This document shows, piece after piece, positions 1-5,728 of a stretch of 7,195 nt of DNA. The notes under the pieces were generated by a model that was not told where the DNA came from, made no database searches, and saw nothing but the letters and a program-made list of their open reading frames with translations. Origin of the DNA: Pyrobaculum sp. Lineage in GTDB: Archaea > Thermoproteota > Thermoprotei > Thermoproteales > Thermoproteaceae. The DNA lies in the NCBI GenBank assembly GCA_022759345.1, contig JAEMPK010000006.1:1-7195 (forward strand), written 5' to 3'. Position 1 is the stretch's first letter. Each line of letters starts with the position of its first letter. Position numbers and translations under genes: made by a program.

Positions 1-374
1 CTGGGCTTGAAGGCGCCTCCCCTCAAGGCGTCTGCGCCGGCCTCCTTCACGAAACGCGCAGTCTTCAAGATCTGCTCCTCAGTCTCCACAGAGCAGGGCC
101 CCGCAATGATGAAGATCTTCCCCTCTCTAATCTCCCTGTCGCCTATCCGCACCGGAGTCGGCTCCTTCTTGAACTCCCTCGACACGAGCTGGTACTCGGT
201 CTTGAGCTCCACCACCGCCTTAACCGGCGTCTTCAGCCCGTCGAGACGCGAGCCAGGCGGCGTGGCAACTATATAGTTGCCCCACAGCTCTACATACCAA
301 GCAGACACCCCTCTGGACTCTATCTCCTCCTTAAGCGCCTTGCCCCGCTCCCGGCTGTCCACCACGTACAGCAT
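1..374 (-). CDS. aroF: 3-deoxy-7-phosphoheptulonate (DAHP) synthase, type I-beta, 5' part only
   Basis: DAHP synthase condenses phosphoenolpyruvate with erythrose-4-phosphate, the first committed step of the shikimate pathway, in the cytoplasm. Seen: 124 complete codons read leftward from an ATG at 374 and run off the window edge. Residues 89-98 read IIAGPCSVET, with Cys94 matching the conserved metal-binding Cys of the family, and residues 118-124 read RGGAFKP, the start of the substrate-binding RGGAFKPRTSP motif. Residues 62-67 (QLVSRE) match the linker before the barrel in the Thermotoga maritima type. The first roughly 60 residues look like the ferredoxin-like N-terminal domain that binds Tyr/Phe for feedback control in T. 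maritima; control here is inferred. The TIM barrel beyond the first strand lies outside the window. A TATA box 26 bases upstream fits a leaderless mRNA. The gene lies on the same strand as tyrS and divergent from the transketolase-aroB-aroA operon. Family call is firm. Confidence 0.93.
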   Translation of the reverse strand, partial: MLYVVDSRERGKALKEEIESRGVSAWYVELWGNYIVATPPGSRLDGLKTPVKAVVELKTEYQLVSREFKKEPTPVRIGDREIREGKIFIIAGPCSVETEEQILKTARFVKEAGADALRGGAFKP

Positions 375-396
375 ATAGAGACGCGAACGGCCCTCG

Positions 397-403
397 TTAT
401 AAA
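397..403 (-). promoter_or_regulatory. TATA box of the DAHP synthase gene
   Basis: On the minus strand this reads TTTATAA. Its centre is about 26 bases ahead of the A of the ATG at 374, so transcription should start at or very near the start codon, giving a leaderless mRNA as is common in Thermoproteales. No T-rich tract or other sign of read-through from tyrS was seen, so the gene probably has its own promoter. Confidence 0.6.
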
Positions 404-404
404 C

Positions 405-719
405 TTGCAAAACAACAACCCGCCCTATAGAGACGGAGTAGTTTCGTAAACCGGAGAACCGTGAGAAGTAGAATGACCAGGTTGAGCTGGAGACAGATTG
501 AGAGGTGCTTGTTTCCTAAGGCTTATGAGAGGCTATGGCATTCCAACCGCTGAGTTGCGACAAGTTTGTGAGCAAGGCTACGCAAGTTGAGCTCGGCATG
601 CGGACCCCGCTAAAGGCCCTAAGGGCCGGTTTTGAAACGGCACGTAGCGCCGTCAGCCTCACGATGCAAGGCACCGATGAAAGCTGGATTAGGTCCCCGC
701 CCAGGGGCCTTGGGGTGGG
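405..719. other. Gene-poor gap between tyrS and DAHP synthase; possible element remnant or RNA
   Basis: No convincing gene is visible here. The left part (about 405-560) is clearly less GC-rich than the flanking genes; the right part (about 600-719) is GC-rich and carries several hairpins on the plus strand: GGCCC/GGGCC at 615-627, CGGC/GCCG at 638-652, and a longer one at 696-719. A 26-codon ORF runs from ATG 473 to TGA 553 (begins MTRLSWRQIER, ends LWHSNR). A second plus-strand frame opens at ATG 535 and reads through LGMRTPLKALRAGFETA before entering antisense sequence of tyrS. That second stretch has the feel of the tail of an IS605-type TnpB, but the upstream zinc finger and RuvC motifs are absent, so this is only a suggestion. 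No tRNA T-loop, 5S signature, or paired C/D boxes were found. Confidence refers to the gap being non-genic. Confidence 0.5.
696..719 (+). other. GC-rich hairpin abutting the 3' end of tyrS
   Basis: CCCGCCC at 696-702 can pair with GGGTGGG at 713-719, and the stem can extend inward past a bulge with AGG/CTT. The stem includes a G-T position (699/716) that is a G-U pair in plus-strand RNA but becomes an A-C mismatch in minus-strand RNA. The structure is therefore stronger as a plus-strand transcript than as a tyrS 3' trailer. No T-tract follows it in either direction, so it is not a typical archaeal terminator. Confidence 0.4.
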
Positions 720-1670
720 TCAGAAACTCAGTTTAGAAAGCAGGGCGACCAACGCGGCGGCGACGGCGTCTTTCAATGCCTGCGGCGTCACCGCGCCGTT
801 TTCGTAGTCTCGCCTGAGGTCCTCTGCGGTTTCGTATCTGCGGCCTCCCACCTCCAGCGGGCCGGCGTATGGTATCAAGAGGTGTGCCGCTATTTCGTAC
901 ACGGGGTTGAACCTAGTCTCGCGGGGTGGGCAGTAGGCTGCCCATATCTTCTTCCTCACCTCCTCCTCTCCGTCCGTGACGAAGATGGCGCTCTGCGGCT
1001 TAGACTTGCTCATTTTATACATGGCGTAGACCTCGTCGAGCTCTCTGTGGGTGCCCTCCATCCTGCCGGTGCCGGAGAGCGAGGTGATTATGGGGGTGTG
1101 GAGAGCTATAGGCTTCTTAAGCCCCAGCTTCTCCGCCACGTCTCTGGCGAGCATGTGGGCCCGCCGTTGATCCATGCCGCCGACGGCCACGTCTACGCCG
1201 AGGTAGAAGATGTCGGCGACTTGCATTATGGGGTAGAGAAGCTTGGAGAAGTCCAGCTCCACCTCCTCGGCGCGTCGCCCCATCACAGGGGTCGCCCTCC
1301 TAATCCTAGCCAAAGAAGTCTCCTTGGCTATGCGCAACGCGAGCTCCCAGTAGCGGGGGTCCTTCACGATCTCGTCGCCGTATACGTATTTGAACTGCCC
1401 CACTCTGCTCAACACGGCTTTGATCCTTTCGCCGTGGTTTCTCAACTCCTCCAGAGACCCCTTGTCGTTTATCCAGCCGTGCCACGTCGCCACCAGCACA
1501 ACCACGTCGAAGCCGGCCTCTCTAAGCTCGGCGAGTTTATAAGCCCACACAAGCCATCCGATGTGTATAGGCCAGAGAGGCTCGAAGCCGAGGTACGCCG
1601 TGCCGCCTCTGAGGGCTAGAAACTCCTCTTTAGTAACCACCTCTTCTACATTCCTCAATAGACGTTCCAT
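720..1670 (-). CDS. tyrS: Tyrosyl-tRNA synthetase, archaeal type
   Basis: Class Ic aminoacyl-tRNA synthetase that activates tyrosine with ATP and loads it on tRNA-Tyr, in the cytoplasm. Seen: 316 codons, close to the usual length of archaeal TyrRS (about 300-360). AYLGFEP at residues 25-31 carries Tyr26, matching M. jannaschii Tyr32. YPIMQVAD at 146-153 followed by GGMDQR holds Tyr146, Gln150, Asp153 and Gln168, matching the tyrosine-binding Tyr151, Gln155, Asp158 and Gln173 of M. jannaschii. KMSKS is at 219-223, preceded by an insert relative to M. jannaschii. The C-terminal part (AYCPP at 245-249 through TPQALKDAVA) is the usual archaeal anticodon-side region. The HIGH motif reads HIGW (36-39), preceded by LWP instead of the usual SG plus one residue. 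These residues exclude TrpRS. The ATG start sits just below a TATA box and keeps a normal N-terminus. It is transcribed divergently from the aromatic operon; co-regulation with tyrosine supply is inference. Confidence 0.95.
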   Translation of the reverse strand: MERLLRNVEEVVTKEEFLALRGGTAYLGFEPLWPIHIGWLVWAYKLAELREAGFDVVVLVATWHGWINDKGSLEELRNHGERIKAVLSRVGQFKYVYGDEIVKDPRYWELALRIAKETSLARIRRATPVMGRRAEEVELDFSKLLYPIMQVADIFYLGVDVAVGGMDQRRAHMLARDVAEKLGLKKPIALHTPIITSLSGTGRMEGTHRELDEVYAMYKMSKSKPQSAIFVTDGEEEVRKKIWAAYCPPRETRFNPVYEIAAHLLIPYAGPLEVGGRRYETAEDLRRDYENGAVTPQALKDAVAAALVALLSKLSF

Positions 1671-1689
1671 ATAGTAACTACTTCACCTA

Positions 1690-1696
1690 TTTATAA
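1690..1696 (-). promoter_or_regulatory. TATA box of tyrS
   Basis: On the minus strand the sequence reads TTATAAA within CTTATAAATA. Its centre lies about 23 bases ahead of the A of the tyrS ATG at 1670, which predicts a leaderless transcript. It is only some 20 bases from the divergent TATA box at 1711-1717, so factors bound at one promoter could hinder the other. Confidence 0.65.
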
Positions 1697-1710
1697 GAAC
1701 AACCCAAAGG

Positions 1711-1717
1711 TTAAATA
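1711..1717 (+). promoter_or_regulatory. Probable TATA box of the transketolase-aroB-aroA operon
   Basis: TTAAATA, preceded by an A-rich CCCAAAGG that could serve as the TFB recognition element. Its centre is 24 bases ahead of the ATG at 1738, the same spacing as at the other three promoters in the window (23 to 26). Transcription should therefore start at about 1738-1741, leaving about 20 bases before the GTG start of the transketolase gene. It is a weaker match to the TATA consensus than the other three. Confidence 0.5.
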
Positions 1718-1737
1718 CCGGGTCTTTCGTTGGTCAT

Positions 1738-1779
1738 ATGCAGGGGTATTTACAATCGGGGTGGAAAGAGGGGTTTTAG
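1738..1779 (+). CDS. Candidate 13-codon leader peptide / upstream ORF rich in aromatic residues
   Basis: Seen: ATG at 1738, TAG at 1777-1779, product MQGYLQSGWKEGF. It contains exactly one Tyr (residue 4), one Trp (9) and one Phe (13, just before the stop), the three end products of the pathway the operon feeds. Its ATG lies where the TATA box at 1711-1717 predicts the transcript start, as for the leaderless genes nearby. The last 19 bases overlap the start of the transketolase N-half gene in another frame, so translating the peptide would cross the GTG start at 1761. Inference: it may act as a translated leader that senses charged aromatic tRNAs or sets re-initiation at the GTG. Alternatives: chance ORF, or the trace of a frameshift or sequencing error at the true start of the transketolase gene. 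I know of no established archaeal aromatic leader peptide of this kind. Confidence 0.3.
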   Translation: MQGYLQSGWKEGF

Positions 1780-2564
1780 GTCTAGACGAGCTTATATGTA
1801 AGGCCAGGAGATACGTGGTGTTGATGGCCGGCTACGACCCCGGCATACATCTCGGCTCCTCTCTCTCCGTGCTGGAGATCGTGGCCGCGCTGTACGGCAC
1901 CGGGAGGCTGAAGTTCAACGTGGCCAACGGGGCGCACAACAGGAACTACTTCGTCCTCTCCAAGGGCCACGCCATACACGCCGTCTACGCCCTGGCGGCG
2001 GCCATGGGCTACCTCACCGTAGACGAGCTGAGAGAGACCGGAAGCGTGGGCAGCCGGCTTCAGAACCACCCCGAGGTGGACACGCCGTTTGTGGACGTGC
2101 CTAACTCCGGCTCCCTCGGGCAAGGCATAAGCCTGGCCGTGGGGCTGGCGCTTGGGCTGAGGCTGAGGGGCGAGCCTGGCCGCGTATACTTGGTGACCGG
2201 CGACGGCGAGCTGGACGAGGGGCAGTCTTGGGAGTCCTTCGCCGTAGCGGCCCACTACGGCCTCAACAACCTCGTGACCATCGTCGACTTGAACAACGTA
2301 CAGCTGGACGGCCACAGCGAAGAGGTTCTGCGGAAGGGCGATCTGGCGGGCAGATTCAGGTCGCTGGGCTTTGAGGTGTTTGAAGTGGACGGCCACGACG
2401 TCGCCGCCATAATCTCGGCGCTGGAGAAGGCCGAAAACAGCACCAAACCCGCCGTCGTCATAGCGAGAACTGTGAGAGGCAGAGGCGTGCCGTCTATAGA
2501 AGACACCGCTAAACAGAGGCTCTCCAGAGACGAGGCGTTAAGTCATGTAAACAACATATGTTAG
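1761..2564 (+). CDS. tkt: Transketolase, N-terminal subunit
   Basis: N-terminal half of a split transketolase (267 codons), which binds the diphosphate part of thiamine diphosphate and partners with the next gene's product. The pair moves two-carbon units between sugar phosphates; in an organism lacking the oxidative pentose phosphate route its key product would be erythrose-4-phosphate for DAHP synthase. Seen: His30 in GIHLGSSLS (usually GHPGGSLS), SKGHA at 68-72, HPE at 103-105, GSLGQG at 117-122, the ThDP motif starting GDGELDEG at 147-154 and ending NNVQLDG at 178-184, and TVRGRGVP at 237-244. The usual WHG after this last motif is missing; the sequence there reads EDTAKQRLSRDEAL. The start is GTG; no other start codon is available upstream in frame, and there is no clear Shine-Dalgarno sequence. 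It overlaps the C-half gene by 7 bases. A split 1-deoxyxylulose synthase is unlikely given the archaeal setting and aro neighbours. Confidence 0.9.
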   Translation: MERGVLGLDELICKARRYVVLMAGYDPGIHLGSSLSVLEIVAALYGTGRLKFNVANGAHNRNYFVLSKGHAIHAVYALAAAMGYLTVDELRETGSVGSRLQNHPEVDTPFVDVPNSGSLGQGISLAVGLALGLRLRGEPGRVYLVTGDGELDEGQSWESFAVAAHYGLNNLVTIVDLNNVQLDGHSEEVLRKGDLAGRFRSLGFEVFEVDGHDVAAIISALEKAENSTKPAVVIARTVRGRGVPSIEDTAKQRLSRDEALSHVNNIC

Positions 2565-3502
2565 ACCTTGAGAGCTTAACGCCGAGGGAGGCGCTGGGCC
2601 GCGCCCTCTCTGACCTCGGCGACTTGAGGAAAGATGTGGTCGTGCTTGTGGCGGACACAGGCGAGACCACCAGGGCGAGGCTCTTCGCCGAGCGGCACCC
2701 GGAGCGGTTCTTCAACGTGGGGATAGCTGAGCAGTCTCTGGTGGGCATAGCGGCGGGACTTGCCTTGGCCGGCTTCATGCCCTACGCCTTGACCTTCGCC
2801 GCGTTTATGACCAGGGCGTGGGAGCAGGCCAGGAACTCGGTGGATCGACTCGGCCTGCCTGTTAGGCTGGTGGGGACTCACGCCGGCTTCGCCGACGCCT
2901 ACGACGGGCCTTCGCACCAGGCGCTGGAGGACATAGCGTTGTTTAGAGTCCTGCCCAACTTCACTGTGCTCGTGCCGGCGGACTCCTGCGAAGTCTACCG
3001 GGCGGTGACCGCCTCCGCCACCGTGAAGGGGCCTGTGTACATAAGAGTGGGGAGAGACTTCCACATACCCACCACCTGCGGCCTCTACGACAGGTTTGAG
3101 GTGGGTAGGGCCTACGTCGTGCTGGAGGGCAACGACGTGTCTATCTTCACCACCGGCGTCACGCTCCCGCTGGCCGTGGAGGCGGCTCAGGTTTTGAGAG
3201 ATAGGGGCATCTCGGCGGCCGTGGTCCACTTCCCCACGGTGAAGCCTCTCGACTACGCGGCTGTGGAGAAGTACGCATCTGCGACAGGCGCCGTGTTGAC
3301 CGTGGAGGAGCACATGGTGTACGGCGGCTTCGGCTCTGCGGTGGCTGAGCACCTCGCCCAGACCCGGCCCACCAAGATGGCCATAATGGGCCTCAAGTCC
3401 TACGGCAGAACCGCCAAAAGCCCCCAGGAGCTGTACCAGCTGTTTGGGCTGACGCCTGAGAACATAGCGGCCAGGGCGGAGGAGCTTGTGAAGCTGAGAT
3501 GA
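2558..3502 (+). CDS. tkt: Transketolase, C-terminal subunit
   Basis: C-terminal half of the split transketolase (314 codons), containing the pyrimidine-binding domain and the C-terminal domain. Seen: FFNVGIAEQ at 51-59 holds Glu58, the catalytic Glu that activates the aminopyrimidine ring of ThDP in this superfamily. DGPSHQALED at 116-125 matches the conserved DG-x-(T/S)-HQ motif (His120), YIRVGR is at 161-166, and EEHMVYGGFGSAV at 250-262 is the usual C-domain motif. The ATG overlaps the end of the N-half gene (7 bases), and the stop overlaps the aroB start as ATGA (4 bases), so coupled translation and a 1:1 complex are likely. The N-terminus (LTPREALGRAL) lines up with family starts, supporting this ATG. 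The adjacent aroB and aroA support a role in supplying erythrose-4-phosphate rather than general pentose metabolism alone. Confidence 0.92.
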   Translation: MLDLESLTPREALGRALSDLGDLRKDVVVLVADTGETTRARLFAERHPERFFNVGIAEQSLVGIAAGLALAGFMPYALTFAAFMTRAWEQARNSVDRLGLPVRLVGTHAGFADAYDGPSHQALEDIALFRVLPNFTVLVPADSCEVYRAVTASATVKGPVYIRVGRDFHIPTTCGLYDRFEVGRAYVVLEGNDVSIFTTGVTLPLAVEAAQVLRDRGISAAVVHFPTVKPLDYAAVEKYASATGAVLTVEEHMVYGGFGSAVAEHLAQTRPTKMAIMGLKSYGRTAKSPQELYQLFGLTPENIAARAEELVKLR

Positions 3503-4530
3503 GGCGGTTTTACTACAGACACAGCAGAGGCGTAACCGAAGTCGTAGTGGGGAGGGGGCTCCCCTACGCCTCTTGGGCGGAGCGGGCTGTGGTCGTGGTC
3601 GAAGAGGGGCTCAAGCCGCCTCTCGCGGGGGTGCCCACTCTCGTCTTGAGGGGCGGGGAGGAGGTGAAGAGCTTAGATGCCTTGACGCGGCTCTACAGCT
3701 TCCTTGCCGAGGCCGGCGCGGACAGATCCACCGCGTTGGTGGCTGTTGGCGGCGGGGCGCTTCTAGACTTGGCCACCTTCGCGGCGGGGACCTACATGCG
3801 CGGGATAAGGCTTGTGCAGGTGCCGACGACTCTTCTGGCCATGGTGGACGCGGCGTTGGGGGGGAAGGGCGCCGTGGACTGGGGCCCCGTCAAAAACCTA
3901 GTGGGCGTCTTCTACCAGCCGTCCGCCGTCCTCTGCGACCTCGCGTGGCTCGACACCCTGCCGGACAGAGTCTACCGCTCCGCCTTCGCCGAGGTGGTGA
4001 AGTACGGCGTGGCGCTGGACGAGGAGTTCTACCGCTGGACGGCCGAAAACGCCGACGCACTGCTGAGGCGGGAGGGGGATGTCGTCGAGGAGGCCGTCTA
4101 CAAGTCGCTTAGACTCAAGGCGCAGGTGGTGGAGATGGACGAGTTCGAGGAGAGGGGGGTCAGAAACGTGCTCAACGTAGGCCACACCGTGGGGCACGCC
4201 CTGGAGCGGGTCCTAGGCCTCCTCCACGGCGAGGCCGTCTCCATCGGCATGGCGGCCGAGCTCCGTCTGGCGCAGGAGCTGGGCTACCTCGCCGAGAGCC
4301 ACGTCAAGGAGGTGGAAGACACCTTGACAAAGTTTAAACTCCCCGTAAGGGCTGAGGCGACCCGGGAACAGCTGGAAAAGGCCGCGGCCCTCGTCAAGTT
4401 CGACAAGAAGAGGAGAGGCGGCTACATATACATGCCGGTGGTGGTGAGGCTGGGCAAGTGGGTCTTGGAGAAGGTGAAGGTGGAGGACGCCGCCAAGGCC
4501 TTGACCTACGCGGTGCATGTTCTGCATTAG
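3499..4530 (+). CDS. aroB: 3-dehydroquinate synthase
   Basis: Converts DAHP to 3-dehydroquinate, the second shikimate step, using NAD+ and a divalent metal, in the cytoplasm. Seen: 343 codons, the usual size. The NAD-binding GGGALLDLATF is at 84-94, PTTLLAMVDAALGGK at 109-123, and KNLVGVFYQP at 132-141. The metal ligands known from E. coli (Glu184, His247, His264) correspond by eye to Glu165 in FAEVVKYG, His229 in NVGHTVGHALE and His243 in LLHGEAV. MDEFE at 213-217 and FDKKRRGG at 301-308 are also typical. The active site appears complete. The start overlaps the transketolase stop as ATGA, and the end overlaps aroA by 14 bases, so the gene is firmly inside the operon. The glycine-rich motif has DAALGGKGAVD where many bacteria have DSSVGGKT, a mild variation. 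Homologous cyclases such as 2-deoxy-scyllo-inosose synthase are much less likely in this setting. Confidence 0.95.
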   Translation: MRRFYYRHSRGVTEVVVGRGLPYASWAERAVVVVEEGLKPPLAGVPTLVLRGGEEVKSLDALTRLYSFLAEAGADRSTALVAVGGGALLDLATFAAGTYMRGIRLVQVPTTLLAMVDAALGGKGAVDWGPVKNLVGVFYQPSAVLCDLAWLDTLPDRVYRSAFAEVVKYGVALDEEFYRWTAENADALLRREGDVVEEAVYKSLRLKAQVVEMDEFEERGVRNVLNVGHTVGHALERVLGLLHGEAVSIGMAAELRLAQELGYLAESHVKEVEDTLTKFKLPVRAEATREQLEKAAALVKFDKKRRGGYIYMPVVVRLGKWVLEKVKVEDAAKALTYAVHVLH

Positions 4531-5716
4531 CCCCGGGAGGTTTGAAGGCAGGTTCGACGCCCCGCCCTCCAAGCCCTATTCGCAACGCCTACTGCTGGCG
4601 GCGGCTCTGGCGGAGGGCGAGACGACCATCAGAGGCGTCGAGTGGAGCGACGACTTCGTGGCCATGTACAGGGCGGTGCAGCCCCTGGCCAGGGTAACGG
4701 CCGAGGGACGGGACGTCTATGTAAAGCGGCGGGAGCCCGACTTCTACCGTGCCTTCAACGTGGGAGAGAGCGGCTTCACCCTCCGCACGGCCGTGGCGGT
4801 CTACGCCGGGGTGCCGGGCGCCACCGCCGTCTTCTACGGAGGCACCCTCCGGGGGAGGCCTATAGACGAGCTGGTGGCCGTCCTCAACAAGTTGACAAAA
4901 GTGGAGAAGGCGCCGGGGGCCGTCTTCATAGAGGGGAGGCGGCTGGAGCCCTTTGAGGTGGAGATACGCGCAGACGTCTCTTCTCAATACATCTCCGGCC
5001 TTATGTACCTCGCCGCCGTGGCGGGGGGCGGCGTCGTGAGGCCGGTGGGCGCCAGGAAGTCTTGGAGCTTCGTAGAGGCCACGGCAGAGGTCTTGAGGAC
5101 GTTCGGCGCAGAGGTGAGGCTGGGAGAGGCCGTGGAGGTCAGAGGCGGGTTGAGAAGCCCCGGCGAGGTGGAGGTGCCGGGGGACTTCAGCCTCGCCGCC
5201 TTCCTCATGGTGGCCGCCGCGGCCACCGGCGGCCGGGTGGAGATACGCGGCCGCATCGCCGACGTGGATAGGCCGGCGCTGGAGATACTCCGCAAAATGG
5301 GGGCAGACGTAGTTGAGAGGGACGGAGCCGTGGAGGTGGGCGGGGCGTTTACGAGAGGCGTAGACGTGAGTCTCGGCGGCAACCCAGACCTCGTCATGCC
5401 GGTGGCTCTGGCGGCGGCTATGTCCGGAGAGGAGACCGTAATTAGAGACGTGGAACACCTCCGCCACAAGGAGAGCGACAGGATATCCACCGTGTTAGAC
5501 GTATTGCAGAGAATGGGCGTGTCGGCTTGGTACAGAGACGGCGCGCTCCACATAAGAGGGCCTCCCAGTAGGAGAAACGTCGTCTTTTCGTCGCATGGAG
5601 ACCACAGAATAGGCTTGATGGCCCTCGCCGCCGCCAAGGCGGTTGGGGGCTGTATAGACGACGTGGCGCCTATCGCCAAGTCTTGGCCCACGGCGCTTTT
5701 GTATATAAACCATTGA
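4517..5716 (+). CDS. aroA: 3-phosphoshikimate 1-carboxyvinyltransferase (EPSP synthase)
   Basis: Transfers the enolpyruvyl group of PEP to shikimate-3-phosphate, the sixth shikimate step. Seen: 399 codons, slightly short of bacterial forms (about 430) but normal for archaea. Conserved residues, placed by eye: Lys19 and Arg24 in PPSKPYSQR, Ser155-Ser156-Gln157 in VSSQYISG, Asp291 in GGNPDLVMP, Glu319 and Arg322 in LRHKESDRI, His363-Arg364 in GDHRIG, and Lys388 in AKSWP. The set of catalytic and substrate-binding residues thus looks complete. Oddities: SGFTLRT at 85-91 where most enzymes have SGTTLR or AGTAMRP, and GGTLRGRPI in place of GD-x-SL-x-RPM. The ATG at 4517 lies 14 bases before the aroB stop and leaves the usual short lead before the PPSK motif, so the start is secure. 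Its last codons carry a TATA-like sequence for the next gene. Confidence 0.95.
   Translation: MFCISPGRFEGRFDAPPSKPYSQRLLLAAALAEGETTIRGVEWSDDFVAMYRAVQPLARVTAEGRDVYVKRREPDFYRAFNVGESGFTLRTAVAVYAGVPGATAVFYGGTLRGRPIDELVAVLNKLTKVEKAPGAVFIEGRRLEPFEVEIRADVSSQYISGLMYLAAVAGGGVVRPVGARKSWSFVEATAEVLRTFGAEVRLGEAVEVRGGLRSPGEVEVPGDFSLAAFLMVAAAATGGRVEIRGRIADVDRPALEILRKMGADVVERDGAVEVGGAFTRGVDVSLGGNPDLVMPVALAAAMSGEETVIRDVEHLRHKESDRISTVLDVLQRMGVSAWYRDGALHIRGPPSRRNVVFSSHGDHRIGLMALAAAKAVGGCIDDVAPIAKSWPTALLYINH
5702..5709 (+). promoter_or_regulatory. TATA box of the epimerase gene, inside the 3' end of aroA
   Basis: TATATAAA, centred about 23 to 24 bases ahead of the ATG at 5729, the spacing seen at the other promoters in the window. 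It is encoded within the final Leu-Leu-Tyr-Ile-Asn-His of aroA. It predicts a leaderless epimerase transcript independent of the aromatic operon, although read-through from aroA is also possible because only 12 bases separate the genes. Confidence 0.6.
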
Positions 5717-5728
5717 ATACTAGACGCC

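Noticed and set aside
104..113. Perfect ATGATGA box C-like sequence on the plus strand
   Set aside because: It is the complement of the Ile-Phe-Ile-Ile codons in DAHP synthase and no properly spaced D, C' or D' boxes accompany it, so it is not a C/D guide RNA.
405..719. tRNA, 5S rRNA, SRP RNA or RNase P RNA in the gap
   Set aside because: No T-loop GGTTCGAATCC, no 5S core, no SRP helix 8 motif and no GGAAAGTCC core of RNase P could be found on either strand; only generic hairpins are present.
882..1619. Long plus-strand ORF (245 codons) opposite tyrS
   Set aside because: It lies wholly antisense to a TyrRS with all its motifs and shows no recognisable domain; such frames arise readily in GC-rich DNA.
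2558..2564. Split transketolase as a frameshifted single gene
   Set aside because: Both halves have the normal length and boundaries of the two-subunit archaeal transketolases, so the 7-base overlap is natural rather than a mutation.
1782..3352. Long minus-strand ORFs opposite both transketolase genes
   Set aside because: His/Arg/Gly/Val-rich translations with no family features; the sense strand carries the complete ThDP motifs.
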